A DNA stretch of 64,000 nucleotides from Streptomyces regalis (GCF_001509475.1 NZ_LLZG01000165.1:22999-86998), one strand, 5' to 3'. Counted from the stretch's first letter, positions 46,145 to 55,138 are shown. Numbers and translations: made by a program. The notes: generated by a model from the sequence alone, not told the origin.

Positions 46145-47290
46145 TTACAGGGCGCCCATGGATGTGTGCCACCGCCCGCGTGACAGGTGGCAGACGCCAT
46201 CGGGCGTGATCCGGACGTGCGCGCCGAGCAGCGGCAACGCCCCTTCTGCGTTGAGCCTGTTGCGGATGCGCTCCAGTGCTTCCCACAGTCGTTGCGGGCC
46301 GCCCTGGTGCACTTCCGGCGCGTCGGTCCACTCGGCGGAGGCGCGAGCCCATGAACCGTCCGGGTGCACCAGGTATGCGGTGCGAGTTCGGCCGTGTGTC
46401 TCATAGCCGAGTTCGACGCCCGGTGTGGTGACTTCCAGCATGGATCGCAGTTCCCATGCGTTGGCCACGTCCACCACGGGATAGCGGCCGGTGCACCTCT
46501 GTTCTCCCTCGGCTTCACGGGCAACGGAGAACAGCTCTGCAAGAGCGGGCGGATAATCGTCGCCGGACCGGGTGAGCATGAAGCCCGCCATGTCCCGCTC
46601 TACCCGCCCAATCACATCCCCGTTCGTGTGCTTCCACCCGGTGACAATCAGGGAGGTACGCGCAAGGGTTGTCGCGATTCGCCCCCCAGGCACCAGGGCC
46701 GCGAGGACAGCCCGCAGTCCAGGACCAGGCGGAAGCGCCACCGTGCACACGATGCGCTCGTACGTGCCGGGCACATGCTTGGTGGCATCCGCTGTGACGA
46801 ACTTCGGGTGGTAGCCCATGGACGCGAGCCGTTCCCCCGCCACACTCGTCAGGTACGAGTCCACGTCCAGACTCGTCACGCACCCGTCCCCGATGCGATG
46901 CGATGCATACGCGGTGAGCCCGCCGGCCCCTGTGCCCAGGTCCAGGAGCGGCAGCCCGTCCCCCAGCCTGGCGTGGCGGAGCATGCGCACGACCAGGCTC
47001 GGCAGCGTGGCGGACGACGTGGGCATTCCCGAAGGCTGATCACCAGGTTTCGCCAAGTCGGCATGGAGCGTGCCGACCCTGGTGATCAGGGAGCGATCCG
47101 CGTAGGCAGCTTCCTCCCAGGCCTCGGGATCACTGGGCCCGTCCCGCAGGACCCACCCGCCCGAGTCCCTCATCTCCCACCAACGGGGAACCAACGCATG
47201 CCGAGGAACACGGGCCACGGGTGCCAGCCATCGGGAATCAGGGTCGGCCACCCGATGCGCGAGCCGTTCCGCTTGCTCGTTCCATTCCAT
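46145..47290 (-). CDS. PCMT-like SAM methyltransferase (RiPP-maturase, GrapM type)
   Basis: 381 aa. N-terminal helices with VPRHALVPRWW and YADRSLITRV, then PTSSATLPSLVVRML and motif I LLDLGTGAGGLTAYASHRIG, as in isoaspartate methyltransferase relatives. The C-terminal half ends with VHQGGPQRLWEALE and ITPDGVCHLSRG, a pattern I know from methyltransferases of Streptomyces ATP-grasp/FxLD-type peptide systems. It is 20 nt downstream of the radical SAM gene, so they form an operon. Confidence 0.78.
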   Translation of the reverse strand: MEWNEQAERLAHRVADPDSRWLAPVARVPRHALVPRWWEMRDSGGWVLRDGPSDPEAWEEAAYADRSLITRVGTLHADLAKPGDQPSGMPTSSATLPSLVVRMLRHARLGDGLPLLDLGTGAGGLTAYASHRIGDGCVTSLDVDSYLTSVAGERLASMGYHPKFVTADATKHVPGTYERIVCTVALPPGPGLRAVLAALVPGGRIATTLARTSLIVTGWKHTNGDVIGRVERDMAGFMLTRSGDDYPPALAELFSVAREAEGEQRCTGRYPVVDVANAWELRSMLEVTTPGVELGYETHGRTRTAYLVHPDGSWARASAEWTDAPEVHQGGPQRLWEALERIRNRLNAEGALPLLGAHVRITPDGVCHLSRGRWHTSMGAL

Positions 47291-47310
47291 GCTGCCGAGC
47301 CTTTCGGGGG

Positions 47311-48180
47311 TCAGTACGCGGGGTCACATGCTGTCGTGTTGGCGGGATCGCAGTCGTTCGAGTCGTCCGGGCCGCATGCAGCACGTGGGGCGGGGATACG
47401 CGCGGCGAGTTCCGACCACTTCGAGCCGCTGAGCAGGTCGGCGAGCCGGATTTCCCGAACGTTGCCCGCCGGGAAGTCGCGCGACAGCACACAGCCGGCG
47501 AGGTCCCCGTTCGGCAGGATCGCCGCACGGCCACGGGTGCACCGTCCGCACATCTCCTCCAGCGTCGGCACGACTCCAGGCAGTTGCGCCCGTCCGACCG
47601 CGCGCATTCGATCCGTGTTGATGTGCTTCACGCCCATGGATTCCAGCTCCGCGCGAGCCTCGGCAACGTGCTGCCCCGGCAGAATGTCCACGATCCCCAC
47701 TCGAACCGTGATCCCACGCATGACCGCTTCCCGGATGTTGCACCGCGTACGGGCGTAGCTCCCTCGCCGACCGGTGATCTTGTCGTGTTCGTCGGGGTCG
47801 TCACTGTAGTAACTGGTACCCAGCGTCACGCCGTCCCTCTCGAACAACTCCCACCAGTCTGGCGCCACATGGAACAGGTTGGAGTACACCTCAACATGCA
47901 GCCCGAGCGAGAGTCCGAGTTCCGTGAACTCCCGCCAGTGCGGGTGAACAGTCGGCTCCCCGCCGATGAGCTGAATGGTTCGGATCCCGAGCGCTGCAGC
48001 GTCCGTGATGACCGCGCGCCAGTCCGCCGGGGTCATGGAGCCGTGCGTGGCCTGCGGGCTGGATTCGGACAGACAGTGCGTACAGCTGAGCTGGCACTTA
48101 CCCGTGAGCTCCAGCTCAAGAGACTCGATCCCCGCCACCGGGGCGTTTGCAGGGCTCTCCATGATGACTGTCACAGCCAC
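47311..48180 (-). CDS. Radical SAM/SPASM-like enzyme with repeated Cys tail
   Basis: 289 aa; GTG 48180 or 48174, both after AAGGAG. CxxxCxxC is KCQLSCTHC (residues about 29-37). SPASM-like cysteines follow (CGRCTRGRAAILPNGDLAGC). The tail ACGPDDSNDCDPANTTACDP has Cys every 8 residues in C-x-P motifs. It probably modifies a peptide or tRNA-size substrate together with the neighbouring methyltransferase. Confidence 0.85.
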   Translation of the reverse strand: MAVTVIMESPANAPVAGIESLELELTGKCQLSCTHCLSESSPQATHGSMTPADWRAVITDAAALGIRTIQLIGGEPTVHPHWREFTELGLSLGLHVEVYSNLFHVAPDWWELFERDGVTLGTSYYSDDPDEHDKITGRRGSYARTRCNIREAVMRGITVRVGIVDILPGQHVAEARAELESMGVKHINTDRMRAVGRAQLPGVVPTLEEMCGRCTRGRAAILPNGDLAGCVLSRDFPAGNVREIRLADLLSGSKWSELAARIPAPRAACGPDDSNDCDPANTTACDPAY

Positions 48181-48279
48181 ACTCTCCTTCGCGTCGTGTC
48201 GTGCACTAACGTGTCGGGCCCTGGCGGCACTCGACCTGCCTTAAGGCCCGTTGCGGATTGATCCACCAAAGGCGATCAG

Positions 48280-48375
48280 TGCCCTTGCCCAGGCTCGAAC
48301 CGGGCTCACTGTGTGCGTCGCCCTTTGGAGAAAACGCGCGAGTTCAGCGCTCTTCCTGACTGAGCTGTAAAGGGC
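48280..48375 (-). tRNA. tRNA-like sequence (possibly degenerate)
   Basis: On the minus strand: acceptor GCCCTTT opposite CAAGGGC (6 of 7 pair), D-arm GCTC/GAGC with AGCTCAGTCAGGA (A box), T-arm CCCGG-TTCGAGC-CTGGG with B box GGTTCGAGCC. The anticodon stem is weak and U8 is missing; the variable region is about 26 nt. Length 96 nt. I cannot assign an anticodon with confidence. It may be a decayed or unusual element-borne tRNA. Confidence 0.45.
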
Positions 48376-48381
48376 CGATGG

Positions 48382-48573
48382 TCAGTCCGCGTACCAGCGA
48401 TTTTCGCGGGCCCCCTTCCTATGCTGAGGCTGAGACACCATCTCTTGCTTCTCCTGCGGGGTGTGTGCCCCAGCTTCCTTGGAGTCTCGGTCTCGGCGCC
48501 CCTTGGCGGCGTCAACGGTCTTCTTGCTCTTGCCCACTCGGTACCGTTCCTTGCTGTTCCTTATCGGCTGCAT
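48382..48573 (-). CDS. 63-aa highly basic small protein
   Basis: ATG 48573 after GGAG with 6-nt spacing. The product (starting MQPIRNSKERYRVGKSKKTV, ending ENRWYAD) is Lys/Arg/Gln-rich and likely disordered. It is 200 bp upstream of the radical SAM gene on the same strand, with the tRNA-like sequence between. It could be a peptide substrate, an RNA-binding protein, or unrelated. Confidence 0.6.
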   Translation of the reverse strand: MQPIRNSKERYRVGKSKKTVDAAKGRRDRDSKEAGAHTPQEKQEMVSQPQHRKGARENRWYAD

Positions 48574-48635
48574 TTGTTGCTCCGACCCAACCGCCCTAAG
48601 CCTTCCTGCTATTGGCAGTCGGGGCGGAGGTGATA

Positions 48636-48700
48636 CCCGTCCCTGCCGAGATTCCGCATTGCCATGGAGGAAGGGCTTCGGTACGTCCGGCAGGGACGGG
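48636..48700. repeat. 13-bp inverted repeat with 39-nt loop
   Basis: cccgtccctgccg (48636-48648) pairs perfectly with cggcagggacggg (48688-48700), directly after the stop of the 48704-48946 gene. A structured 3' UTR or terminator-type RNA. Confidence 0.6.
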
Positions 48701-48703
48701 AGT

Positions 48704-48946
48704 CTAGGTCGGGGATTTCAGACCCCGTTGACGCTGTGCGTGAAGCTTGGCAAGCGCCCGCAGCTGCTTCTGCTCCCACTCCGTGGCCAGTCGAATGGAA
48801 CGCCTATGCCTGGACCAATTGAGACCGCTGGGACGAGCAAGGAGTATCAACGGACCGTTGATTTCCCTTATCCGCGCGACCATATCGTAATGCCGGTCGT
48901 AGACGATCGATCCGACCGATATTTTGGACTGAATGGCGTCACGCAT
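48704..48946 (-). CDS. 80-aa hypothetical protein
   Basis: ATG 48946. MRDAIQSKISVGSIVYDRHY then a small beta-barrel-like stretch and a basic helical C-terminus (EQKQLRALAKLHAQRQRG). The 'VGSIVYDR' opening recurs in small Streptomyces proteins of unknown role. Its lower GC differs from neighbours. Confidence 0.65.
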   Translation of the reverse strand: MRDAIQSKISVGSIVYDRHYDMVARIREINGPLILLARPSGLNWSRHRRSIRLATEWEQKQLRALAKLHAQRQRGLKSPT

Positions 48947-49131
48947 TGATGCACCCCCGTGTTCGCGCGCACCTCGAATATTTGTTGACTATGTGCGAAT
49001 TCATGACGCGCACGAGGTCGCCCGCCGCATTCGGGTCACCCAAAGAACGGCCGTGCCGAGCACGTCACGCATACACGCGCACGCGGGGAACTGTTTGAAA
49101 TCCACGGTGGTCTGCTCGGCCGTATCAGCGG

Positions 49132-49548
49132 TCAACACCCCCACCCCCAACGCCGGTTTTCCTTCTCGACGCTGGGGCGAAGCCGCTGCATGGTCGGGCT
49201 GCATGACCTGTCGTCAGGCCCCTCGTACTTCGGCGGTTTGTCCGCCACGGTGGACTCCGCGTCGGGACACTCCGCCACGCCGCACTGGCACGGCGGGAAG
49301 CACAGCGCCGACCGGATCGGCGGCTCGTCGTAACCCGGATAGTCAGCGTTCACCTCTGCTCCCCTGCCGTCCGTGGCTCGTCGGTGGGGGTGCTGCCGGA
49401 TCATGTCGTTGAAGTTCCGGATCCCGACCATGTCGCCACGGCAGCGAGACGCCGAGCGTCTGTTGGCGGCTGCCAGACAGATGCGGCAGCCTTCCACAGG
49501 TACCGGCTCAAGCTTCGAGGTGCGGAGCGCCGGCGAGCTACCGCTCAT
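49132..49548 (-). CDS. Cys-containing hypothetical protein
   Basis: 138 aa, ATG 49548 with GAGG 7 nt upstream. It carries GCRICLAA near the N-terminus and CFPPCQCGVAEC in the middle, both potential metal sites. The C-terminal 30 residues look less conserved. It belongs to the minus-strand run beside the XRE regulator. The gap 48960-49131 shows nothing. Confidence 0.55.
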   Translation of the reverse strand: MSGSSPALRTSKLEPVPVEGCRICLAAANRRSASRCRGDMVGIRNFNDMIRQHPHRRATDGRGAEVNADYPGYDEPPIRSALCFPPCQCGVAECPDAESTVADKPPKYEGPDDRSCSPTMQRLRPSVEKENRRWGWGC

Positions 49549-49753
49549 CGCTCAACCTCCTGGTGAGCCCGTTCTCAACCGCCCGCAGTAGCGAAGGAGT
49601 CCGCATGGCGTAACCGCCGCGCGGTACCCAGTCCGGGGCCAGGCGCCAGAACCCGCCGGCGGCTATGTGTGCTTCCAGCGCCGCCACGTCGTCAGCTGGG
49701 GGCCGCAGGCCGGGGGATACATGCCGTTCTCTGAGATTGCGCCTACTAGACAC
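49538..49753 (-). CDS. 71-aa hypothetical protein
   Basis: GTG 49753 preceded by GGAGCGG. ADDVAALEAHIAAGGFWRLA and PDWVPRGGYAMRT stand out. The stop overlaps the next start by 11 nt, so the two are coupled. Such genes often accompany XRE/DUF397 pairs in Streptomyces. Confidence 0.6.
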   Translation of the reverse strand: MSSRRNLRERHVSPGLRPPADDVAALEAHIAAGGFWRLAPDWVPRGGYAMRTPSLLRAVENGLTRRLSDER

Positions 49754-49845
49754 GACCGCTCCTCTCCGTAGTGCCGCCACTACCAAGCAGGTTCAGCGTG
49801 GCCCACACCTGGGAACACTTCAACTTGCCGTAAAGGAACGAAAGG

Positions 49846-50694
49846 TTGGTGCAACCACCCTTGAATCGCAAGGAGTTGAACCCCGATGCCTCACCCCAAG
49901 CGGCTTACGGGGCGCGTTTACGCAGTCTGCGAGAAGCTCGCGGCTGGACCCAAGATGACCTTGCCGAACGCATGGAATATTCCAGTGTGCATATTTCAGC
50001 GGTTGAAACTGGGCGGAAGTCTCCAACCCTTCGTTTCTCGCGTAGTGCAGACCACGCCTTCGGCATCGAGGGTGCAGACACGTTCGAGCGGCAGTTCCGT
50101 GAACTTCGTCAGGGCTCCTTGCTGGAGGGCTTCCCCGAGTACGTCGGGCACGAGGGCCGAGCAGCGGAAATCCGGCTGTTTGAGATCGGGATCATCCCCG
50201 GGCTCCTCCAGACACCCGAGTACGCAGAGGTGCTTGCAGACAGCGCCGTCAAGCGAGGAGCGATCACCACCGAGCAGGCGCACGAGCAGGTGACGCTCGT
50301 CGCCGAACGGCAAGCCGCACTCGTCCGCCCGTCTTCACCCCTGGTTTTCGTCATGCTGGATGAAAGCTGCATCCGCCGGCCCATCGGCGAGCCCCCCGTC
50401 ATGGACGCCCAGTTGGAGCGTCTGGCCGAGTTCGCCGAGTTACCGAACACCGTGCTTCAGGTCGCCCCGTACGACATGGGGGCGCGTCGCACGTTCAATC
50501 TGCCGCTCTACATCCTGACGATGCCGGACCGCTCCCTCATGTCGTACGCCGAGTCCGCGCACCGAGGCCATCTTGAGCGGGAAAGCTCGTTCGTACTGCC
50601 CTTGTTGGCGGCCTACCATCAACTACAGGCCGAAGCCTGCTCGCAGGCGGCATCTGTGGCCATGATCAACCAGTTGCGAAAGGGCACCCCGTGA
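49846..50694 (+). CDS. XRE-family regulator with DUF5753 effector domain
   Basis: 282 aa, TTG start 8 nt after AAAGGA. HTH (YGARLRSLREARGWTQDDLA, SSVHISAVETGRK) followed by the DUF5753 domain (EIGIIPGLLQTPEYA, QLERLAEFAELPNTVLQV, SYAESAHRGHLERESS). It is paired with the DUF397 protein, a common Streptomyces two-gene regulatory unit with toxin-antitoxin-like logic. Confidence 0.93.
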   Translation: MVQPPLNRKELNPDASPQAAYGARLRSLREARGWTQDDLAERMEYSSVHISAVETGRKSPTLRFSRSADHAFGIEGADTFERQFRELRQGSLLEGFPEYVGHEGRAAEIRLFEIGIIPGLLQTPEYAEVLADSAVKRGAITTEQAHEQVTLVAERQAALVRPSSPLVFVMLDESCIRRPIGEPPVMDAQLERLAEFAELPNTVLQVAPYDMGARRTFNLPLYILTMPDRSLMSYAESAHRGHLERESSFVLPLLAAYHQLQAEACSQAASVAMINQLRKGTP

Positions 50695-50900
50695 CGACCG
50701 AGTCCCCTCGTTGGTTCAAGTCCTCCTACAGCGACAACGGCGGCGCCTGCGTGGAGGTCGCCGGAAACCTCGTCGCCTCGCGCGGCGTGGTCCCCGTCCG
50801 TGACTCCAAGGTTCCGAGCAGCCCAGTTCTGGGCTTCCCTGCCGATGTGTTCTCGTCCTTCGTGGCAAGCGTCAAGGCCGGAGAGCTTGACGCCATCTGA
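50691..50900 (+). CDS. DUF397 protein
   Basis: 69 aa, GTG overlapping the XRE gene stop by 4 nt. Core WFKSSYSDNGGACVEVA and VPVRDSKV, ending VFSSFVASVKAGELD, is the full DUF397 domain. It is the partner of the preceding XRE/DUF5753 regulator. Confidence 0.93.
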   Translation: MTTESPRWFKSSYSDNGGACVEVAGNLVASRGVVPVRDSKVPSSPVLGFPADVFSSFVASVKAGELDAI

Positions 50901-51405
50901 CCGCCCTCTCCGGCATGCACCGGTACACGGCTGCCCCATCGTGCAGACTGCGGTGGGGCATCTCGCTGTTTCCCGGTCCCGGCGGACCAGCGCGGACACC
51001 GACTGCGACGCGGCAGCCGGGGCGTTCTCTGTCAAATTGAGCGTGTTGAACTGAGGTGTTTCTCTCCAGCAGCCAGCCATTCCACGGTGCGCTGGACGTG
51101 TTGACGGATGTTGACGGAATCTGCGGGTGACGGCATGATGACCGACTGCGTGGCCTACGCCGAACCTCCCGCGACCGTCCCCAGCACGGTCTCCTATCGG
51201 AGGCAAAGGGACCAGCGTCTCAGGCCGTTGTTGCAGCCAGATCGCCTCGGGCGAGGTTGCTGGGGAGCTGTCGCTCAAGGCGTGGAAGGCCGCGATGACA
51301 GCCCGTAGGAACTTCAAGCGCCAGGTGCGTGCCCGCGCCGCCAAGACCGGCGAGTCCTACACGTCCGCCCTCCGGCACTTCCTTCCGACTCCATCAGGAG
51401 ACGTC
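50901..51405. other. Gene-free stretch with a coding relic before the nitrilase gene
   Basis: No complete gene. A repeated ttgacgg (51099 and 51108 area) could be a promoter. From 51295 an in-frame ATG gives TARRNFKRQVRARAAKTGES, which looks conserved and leads into the nitrilase ORF; it may be an N-terminal extension or a relic of a separate gene. Confidence 0.4.
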
Positions 51406-52302
51406 ATGTCGGAAGCAAGGAATCACAAAAGCGTGCGGCTCGCCGTAGCGCAGAACTCCGTGCGCGAAGACCCCCGAGACGCTGAAGCGCTGCGCGAAAG
51501 CGGGCGTGAGGTCCGTTCTCTGATGCGCGAGGCCAGTGCTCAGGGAGCGAGGATCGTGCACTTCCCGGAAGGCGCGATCTGCTTTCCCAGCAAGTTCGTC
51601 ATGTCCGTCGACGGCCCGGCCGTGGTCGGCCCGGCGGACTGGGATCGGTGCCAGTGGCCGGTGCTCCAATCGGAACTGGCTGCGATCGCCGAGTTGGCCC
51701 GCGAGCTGCGGTTGTGGACGGTGATCGCATCGGTACACCGCTTGACCGGCCCGAACCGTCCGCACAACAGCCTCTACGTCATCTCCGACGGCGGCGAGGT
51801 CGTCACGCGTTATGACGAGCGACTGATGTCGAAGACGAAGGTCTCGTACATGTACTCGCCGGGCGTCTCACCGGTGACCTTCGAGGTCGACGGTGTGCGC
51901 TTCGGCTGCCTGCTCGGCATGGAAATCCACTACCCGGAGTTGTTCGCAGAATACGAGAAGCTGGATGTCGACTGCGTCCTGTTCTCCACAAGCGGCACCC
52001 CGGGCAACACCGCTGCCCAAGCCCAAGGCCACGCCACAGTCAACAGCTACTGGGTCAGCTTGTCAGTGCCCTCACAGCACAGCGCACCGTCCGGAATCGT
52101 CGCTCCCAACGGCGACTGGCTTGCGCGGTGCCGCGCGGACGGTTCGCCATCGGTAGCCGTCGTGAACCTCGACGACAGTTCCGATGCCGCCGCCGACGCA
52201 GTGACCTACGGGCGTCCCTGGCGTCGTGAGGCGCGCTCGGGCATCTACACGGAGCATCAGGTGAGCGACCCGCGCAGCGAAGACCGGACGGCGGCCTTCT
52301 AG
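51406..52302 (+). CDS. Nitrilase-superfamily protein lacking the catalytic cysteine
   Basis: 298 aa from ATG 51406, behind AGGAG; an in-frame ATG at 51295 would add 37 residues. Catalytic Glu is in VHFPEGAICFP and Lys in RLMSKTKVSY. The nucleophile region reads VRFGCLLGMEIHYPELF, with Gly where the family has Cys (G-x-x-x-C-Y/M-E/D); a Cys lies three residues earlier. It may be non-hydrolytic or use another residue. It is the last element gene before the substitute ahpC start. Confidence 0.8.
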   Translation: MSEARNHKSVRLAVAQNSVREDPRDAEALRESGREVRSLMREASAQGARIVHFPEGAICFPSKFVMSVDGPAVVGPADWDRCQWPVLQSELAAIAELARELRLWTVIASVHRLTGPNRPHNSLYVISDGGEVVTRYDERLMSKTKVSYMYSPGVSPVTFEVDGVRFGCLLGMEIHYPELFAEYEKLDVDCVLFSTSGTPGNTAAQAQGHATVNSYWVSLSVPSQHSAPSGIVAPNGDWLARCRADGSPSVAVVNLDDSSDAAADAVTYGRPWRREARSGIYTEHQVSDPRSEDRTAAF

Positions 52303-52514
52303 CTCAGAAAGCAGAATCCAAGGGGTTCGCGCGCACGGAATGGCTCCCGGTGCCGCGAACACCTCGGATTCAGTCTCAGCCAACCGTCCGCCCGGCATGC
52401 CGCACTGATCGGCATTGCTGATCACTTTGACCAGATTGATCGATTTCACCTGTGACAGCAGCGTCTGACAGGGTTACACCTGTCCAACCCATGCAATACC
52501 TGAAGGGCCTGTAC

Positions 52515-53084
52515 GTGCTTACTGTCGGTGACCAGTTCCCTGACTTCGACCTCATGGCATGCGTCTCCCTGGAGAAGGGCAAGGAGTTCGAGCGGATCGA
52601 CGCCGAATGGCTTAAGCTCAACCGGGAAAAGAAGGGTTGGTTGGTGGTCTTCGCCTGGCCGAAGGACTTCACCTTCGTCTGCCCGACCGAGATCGCGGCG
52701 TTCGGCAAGCTGAACGAGGAGTTCGCCGACCGCGACGCGCAGGTCCTCGGCTTCTCCGGTGACTCGGAGTTCGTGCACCACGCCTGGCGCAAGGACCACG
52801 ACGACCTGCGCGACCTGCCGTTCCCGATGATGGCCGACTCCAAGCACGAGCTGATGCGCGACCTCGGCATCGAGGGCGAGGACGGCTTCGCCAAGCGTGC
52901 CGTCTTCATCGTCGACCAGAACAACGAGATCCAGTTCTCCATGGTGACCGCCGGCTCCGTCGGCCGTAACCCCAAGGAGGTCCTGCGGGTCCTGGACGCC
53001 CTCCAGACGGACGAGCTGTGCCCGTGCAACTGGACCAAGGGCGAGGACACCCTGGACCCGGTCAAGCTCCTCGCGGGAGAGTGA
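52515..53084 (+). CDS. ahpC: Chimeric alkyl hydroperoxide reductase AhpC
   Basis: 189 aa from GTG 52515 (GAAGGG 7 nt upstream). Residues 1-47, up to VVFA, are encoded by the element; the rest is chromosomal. The N-terminal part differs from the native stub ([20 protein letters not shown] then a 5-residue-longer loop). The peroxidatic Cys is in FTFVCPTE and the resolving one in ELCPCNW. It reduces peroxides with AhpD as electron donor. Confidence 0.95.
   Translation: MLTVGDQFPDFDLMACVSLEKGKEFERIDAEWLKLNREKKGWLVVFAWPKDFTFVCPTEIAAFGKLNEEFADRDAQVLGFSGDSEFVHHAWRKDHDDLRDLPFPMMADSKHELMRDLGIEGEDGFAKRAVFIVDQNNEIQFSMVTAGSVGRNPKEVLRVLDALQTDELCPCNWTKGEDTLDPVKLLAGE
52647..52657 (+). other. attR core of the element
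   Basis: gtcttcgcctg, identical to attL at 31904-31914. It lies within the rebuilt ahpC reading frame; the next codons [12 protein letters not shown] are the native chromosomal gene. Confidence 0.85.
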
Positions 53085-53089
53085 CCGGC

Positions 53090-53623
53090 ATGTCCCTCGA
53101 CTCCCTCAAGTCCCGTATGCCGGACTACGCCAAGGACCTGAAGCTCAACCTGGGCTCGGTCATCGGCAATTCGGACCTCCCGGCGCAGCAGCTGTGGGGC
53201 ACAGTGCTCGCCACCGCGATCGCCTCGCGCTCCCCGATCGTGCTGCGCGAGCTGGCGCCGGAGGCGAAGGCCAACCTCACGCCCGAGGCGTACAGCGCGG
53301 CGAAGTCCGCGGCCGCGGTGATGGCGATGAACAACGTCTTCTACCGGACCCGGCACCTGCTGTCCGACCACGAGTACGGCAACCTGCGCGCGGGGCTCCG
53401 TATGAACGTCATCGGCAACCCCGGTGTCGACAAGGTCGACTTCGAGCTGTGGTCGTTCGCTGTGTCCGCCATCAACGGCTGCGGCCTGTGCCTCGACTCG
53501 CACGAGCAGGTGCTGCGCAAGGCGGGCGTGGACCGCGAGACGGTCCAGGAGGCGTTCAAGATCGCGTCCGTGATCCAGGCGGTCGGCGTCACGCTGGATG
53601 CCGAGGCCGTGCTGTCCGAGTAG
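53090..53623 (+). CDS. ahpD: Alkyl hydroperoxidase AhpD
   Basis: 177 aa, 5 nt after ahpC. Carries [11 protein letters not shown] with the redox CxxC. It reduces AhpC through lipoamide, as in Mycobacterium and Streptomyces. Co-transcribed with the chimeric ahpC. Confidence 0.95.
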   Translation: MSLDSLKSRMPDYAKDLKLNLGSVIGNSDLPAQQLWGTVLATAIASRSPIVLRELAPEAKANLTPEAYSAAKSAAAVMAMNNVFYRTRHLLSDHEYGNLRAGLRMNVIGNPGVDKVDFELWSFAVSAINGCGLCLDSHEQVLRKAGVDRETVQEAFKIASVIQAVGVTLDAEAVLSE

Positions 53624-53647
53624 GCCGGTCTGTGCTGCGGGCCTCGC

Positions 53648-55057
53648 TCACCCCTGGTGGGCGGGGCCTTCGGCGTTTTCGTCGGCGTCCCCGGACGCCG
53701 GGCCCCCGGCAGACCCCGCTCCGGCCTGAACGGCCTCGTCCTCAATGGCCGGACGGGCTGGTTGTCGCGGGGCCGGCTCCTGTGAGTAGGCCCGCAGGTA
53801 CCCCACGATCGTGTTCGAAACCGCCACCAGCGGTACGGCCACCACCGCACCCCCGATCCCCGCCACCAGGCCGCCGGCCGCCACCGACAGCACCACCGCC
53901 AGCGGGTGGACGCGGACGGCTCGGCCGAGGATGAACGGCTGCAGTACGTGCCCCTCGATCTGCTGCACGGCGAGGACGACCGCGAGGGTCATGACCGCGG
54001 TGAAGACGCCCTGTGTCACCAGCGCCACGACCACGGCCAGGGCACCGGAGGCCACCGCACCGACGAGCGGGATGAAGGAGAACAGGAAGATGAAGACGGC
54101 CAGCGGGACGGCCATCGGCACATCGAGGAAGTAGATGCCGATGCCGATGAAGACGGCGTCGATCAGGGCGACGAGGACCGTGCCGCGTACGTACGCCGTG
54201 AGCGTCGCCCACGCGCGCGGGCCGGCGCCGGCGACACCGGGCCGGGCCGCGGCGGGCACCAGCTTCAGCGTCCACTCCCAGATGCGCTTGCCGTCGTAGA
54301 GCAGGAAGAGGGTCGAGAAGGCGGCGAGCAGAATGCCGGTGAGGGCCTCGACAACGACCGTGACGCCTTCCAGACCGGCCGAGGTGATCTCGTCGGTGTT
54401 GGCGCCGATCGCTTCCCGGAGGTTCTCCGCGATCTCGTTGATCTGCTTGTCGGTGACGTGGAAGGGGCTGTTGAGCAGCCAGTTGCGCAGCTCGTCGATG
54501 CCGTCCTGGACCTGGTCGGAGAGGTTGTCGATGTTCTCCATGACCTGCCACGTCACGAACCAGCCCATCAGCCCGATGACGACGAACCCGAGGATCGCGG
54601 TCAGGGCGGTGGCGGGCCCGCGCGGCACACCACGCCGCCTCAGCCACGCCACCGAGGGCTGCATCAGCGCGGTGAGGAGCAGGGCGATCACGAACGCCAG
54701 CACGACCAGCTGGACGGCGCTGATGACCCGCATCAGCACCCAGACCGTGCCGGCCAGCACCAGCAGCCGCCAGCCTGCCTCCGCAGCGACCCGTACCCCC
54801 CACGGCACGACCTGCGTGGGGTCGGGCCGGGGCGGCGGAGCCGCGGGCGCGTAGTCGGGGGGCCGCGGGACGTGGTCGGCGGGGGGTGAGACGGCGTCGC
54901 CGGCGGAGGACTCGGACGTGACCTCGACGGGGGACCGCCGCACCGGCTGGAGCTCGCCGCTCTCCCGTTCCACCGCGGCGCGGCGCTCGTCCAACCGCTC
55001 ACTCATCTCGGTCAGTCCGGCGCCGACCCGACCGAGCCACCCTGGCACTCGCGACAT
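53648..55057 (-). CDS. AI-2E (PerM)-family membrane transporter
   Basis: 469 aa from ATG 55057. Disordered N-terminus (residues 1-95), then about eight TM helices (LLVLAGTVWVLMRVISAVQL, LTAILGFVVIGLMGWFVTW, ALTGILLAAFSTLFLLYDGK, VPLAVFIFLFSFIPLVGAVA). The substrate is not known. Its C-terminal 30 codons run through a copy of the Streptomyces repeat seen at 17816-17840 and may be non-native. Confidence 0.85.
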   Translation of the reverse strand: MSRVPGWLGRVGAGLTEMSERLDERRAAVERESGELQPVRRSPVEVTSESSAGDAVSPPADHVPRPPDYAPAAPPPRPDPTQVVPWGVRVAAEAGWRLLVLAGTVWVLMRVISAVQLVVLAFVIALLLTALMQPSVAWLRRRGVPRGPATALTAILGFVVIGLMGWFVTWQVMENIDNLSDQVQDGIDELRNWLLNSPFHVTDKQINEIAENLREAIGANTDEITSAGLEGVTVVVEALTGILLAAFSTLFLLYDGKRIWEWTLKLVPAAARPGVAGAGPRAWATLTAYVRGTVLVALIDAVFIGIGIYFLDVPMAVPLAVFIFLFSFIPLVGAVASGALAVVVALVTQGVFTAVMTLAVVLAVQQIEGHVLQPFILGRAVRVHPLAVVLSVAAGGLVAGIGGAVVAVPLVAVSNTIVGYLRAYSQEPAPRQPARPAIEDEAVQAGAGSAGGPASGDADENAEGPAHQG

Positions 55058-55138
55058 GATCCGTCCTCTTCCCCCGTCTCTCCCCACCACTCCCCCTGGA
55101 GTCGTCCGTCCGACCGTACATGCGTCGCCGGAGAACAG

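Noticed and set aside
48933..49412. Plus-strand 159-codon ORF
   Set aside because: No ribosome-binding site, no family features, and it is opposite a better-supported Cys-containing gene.
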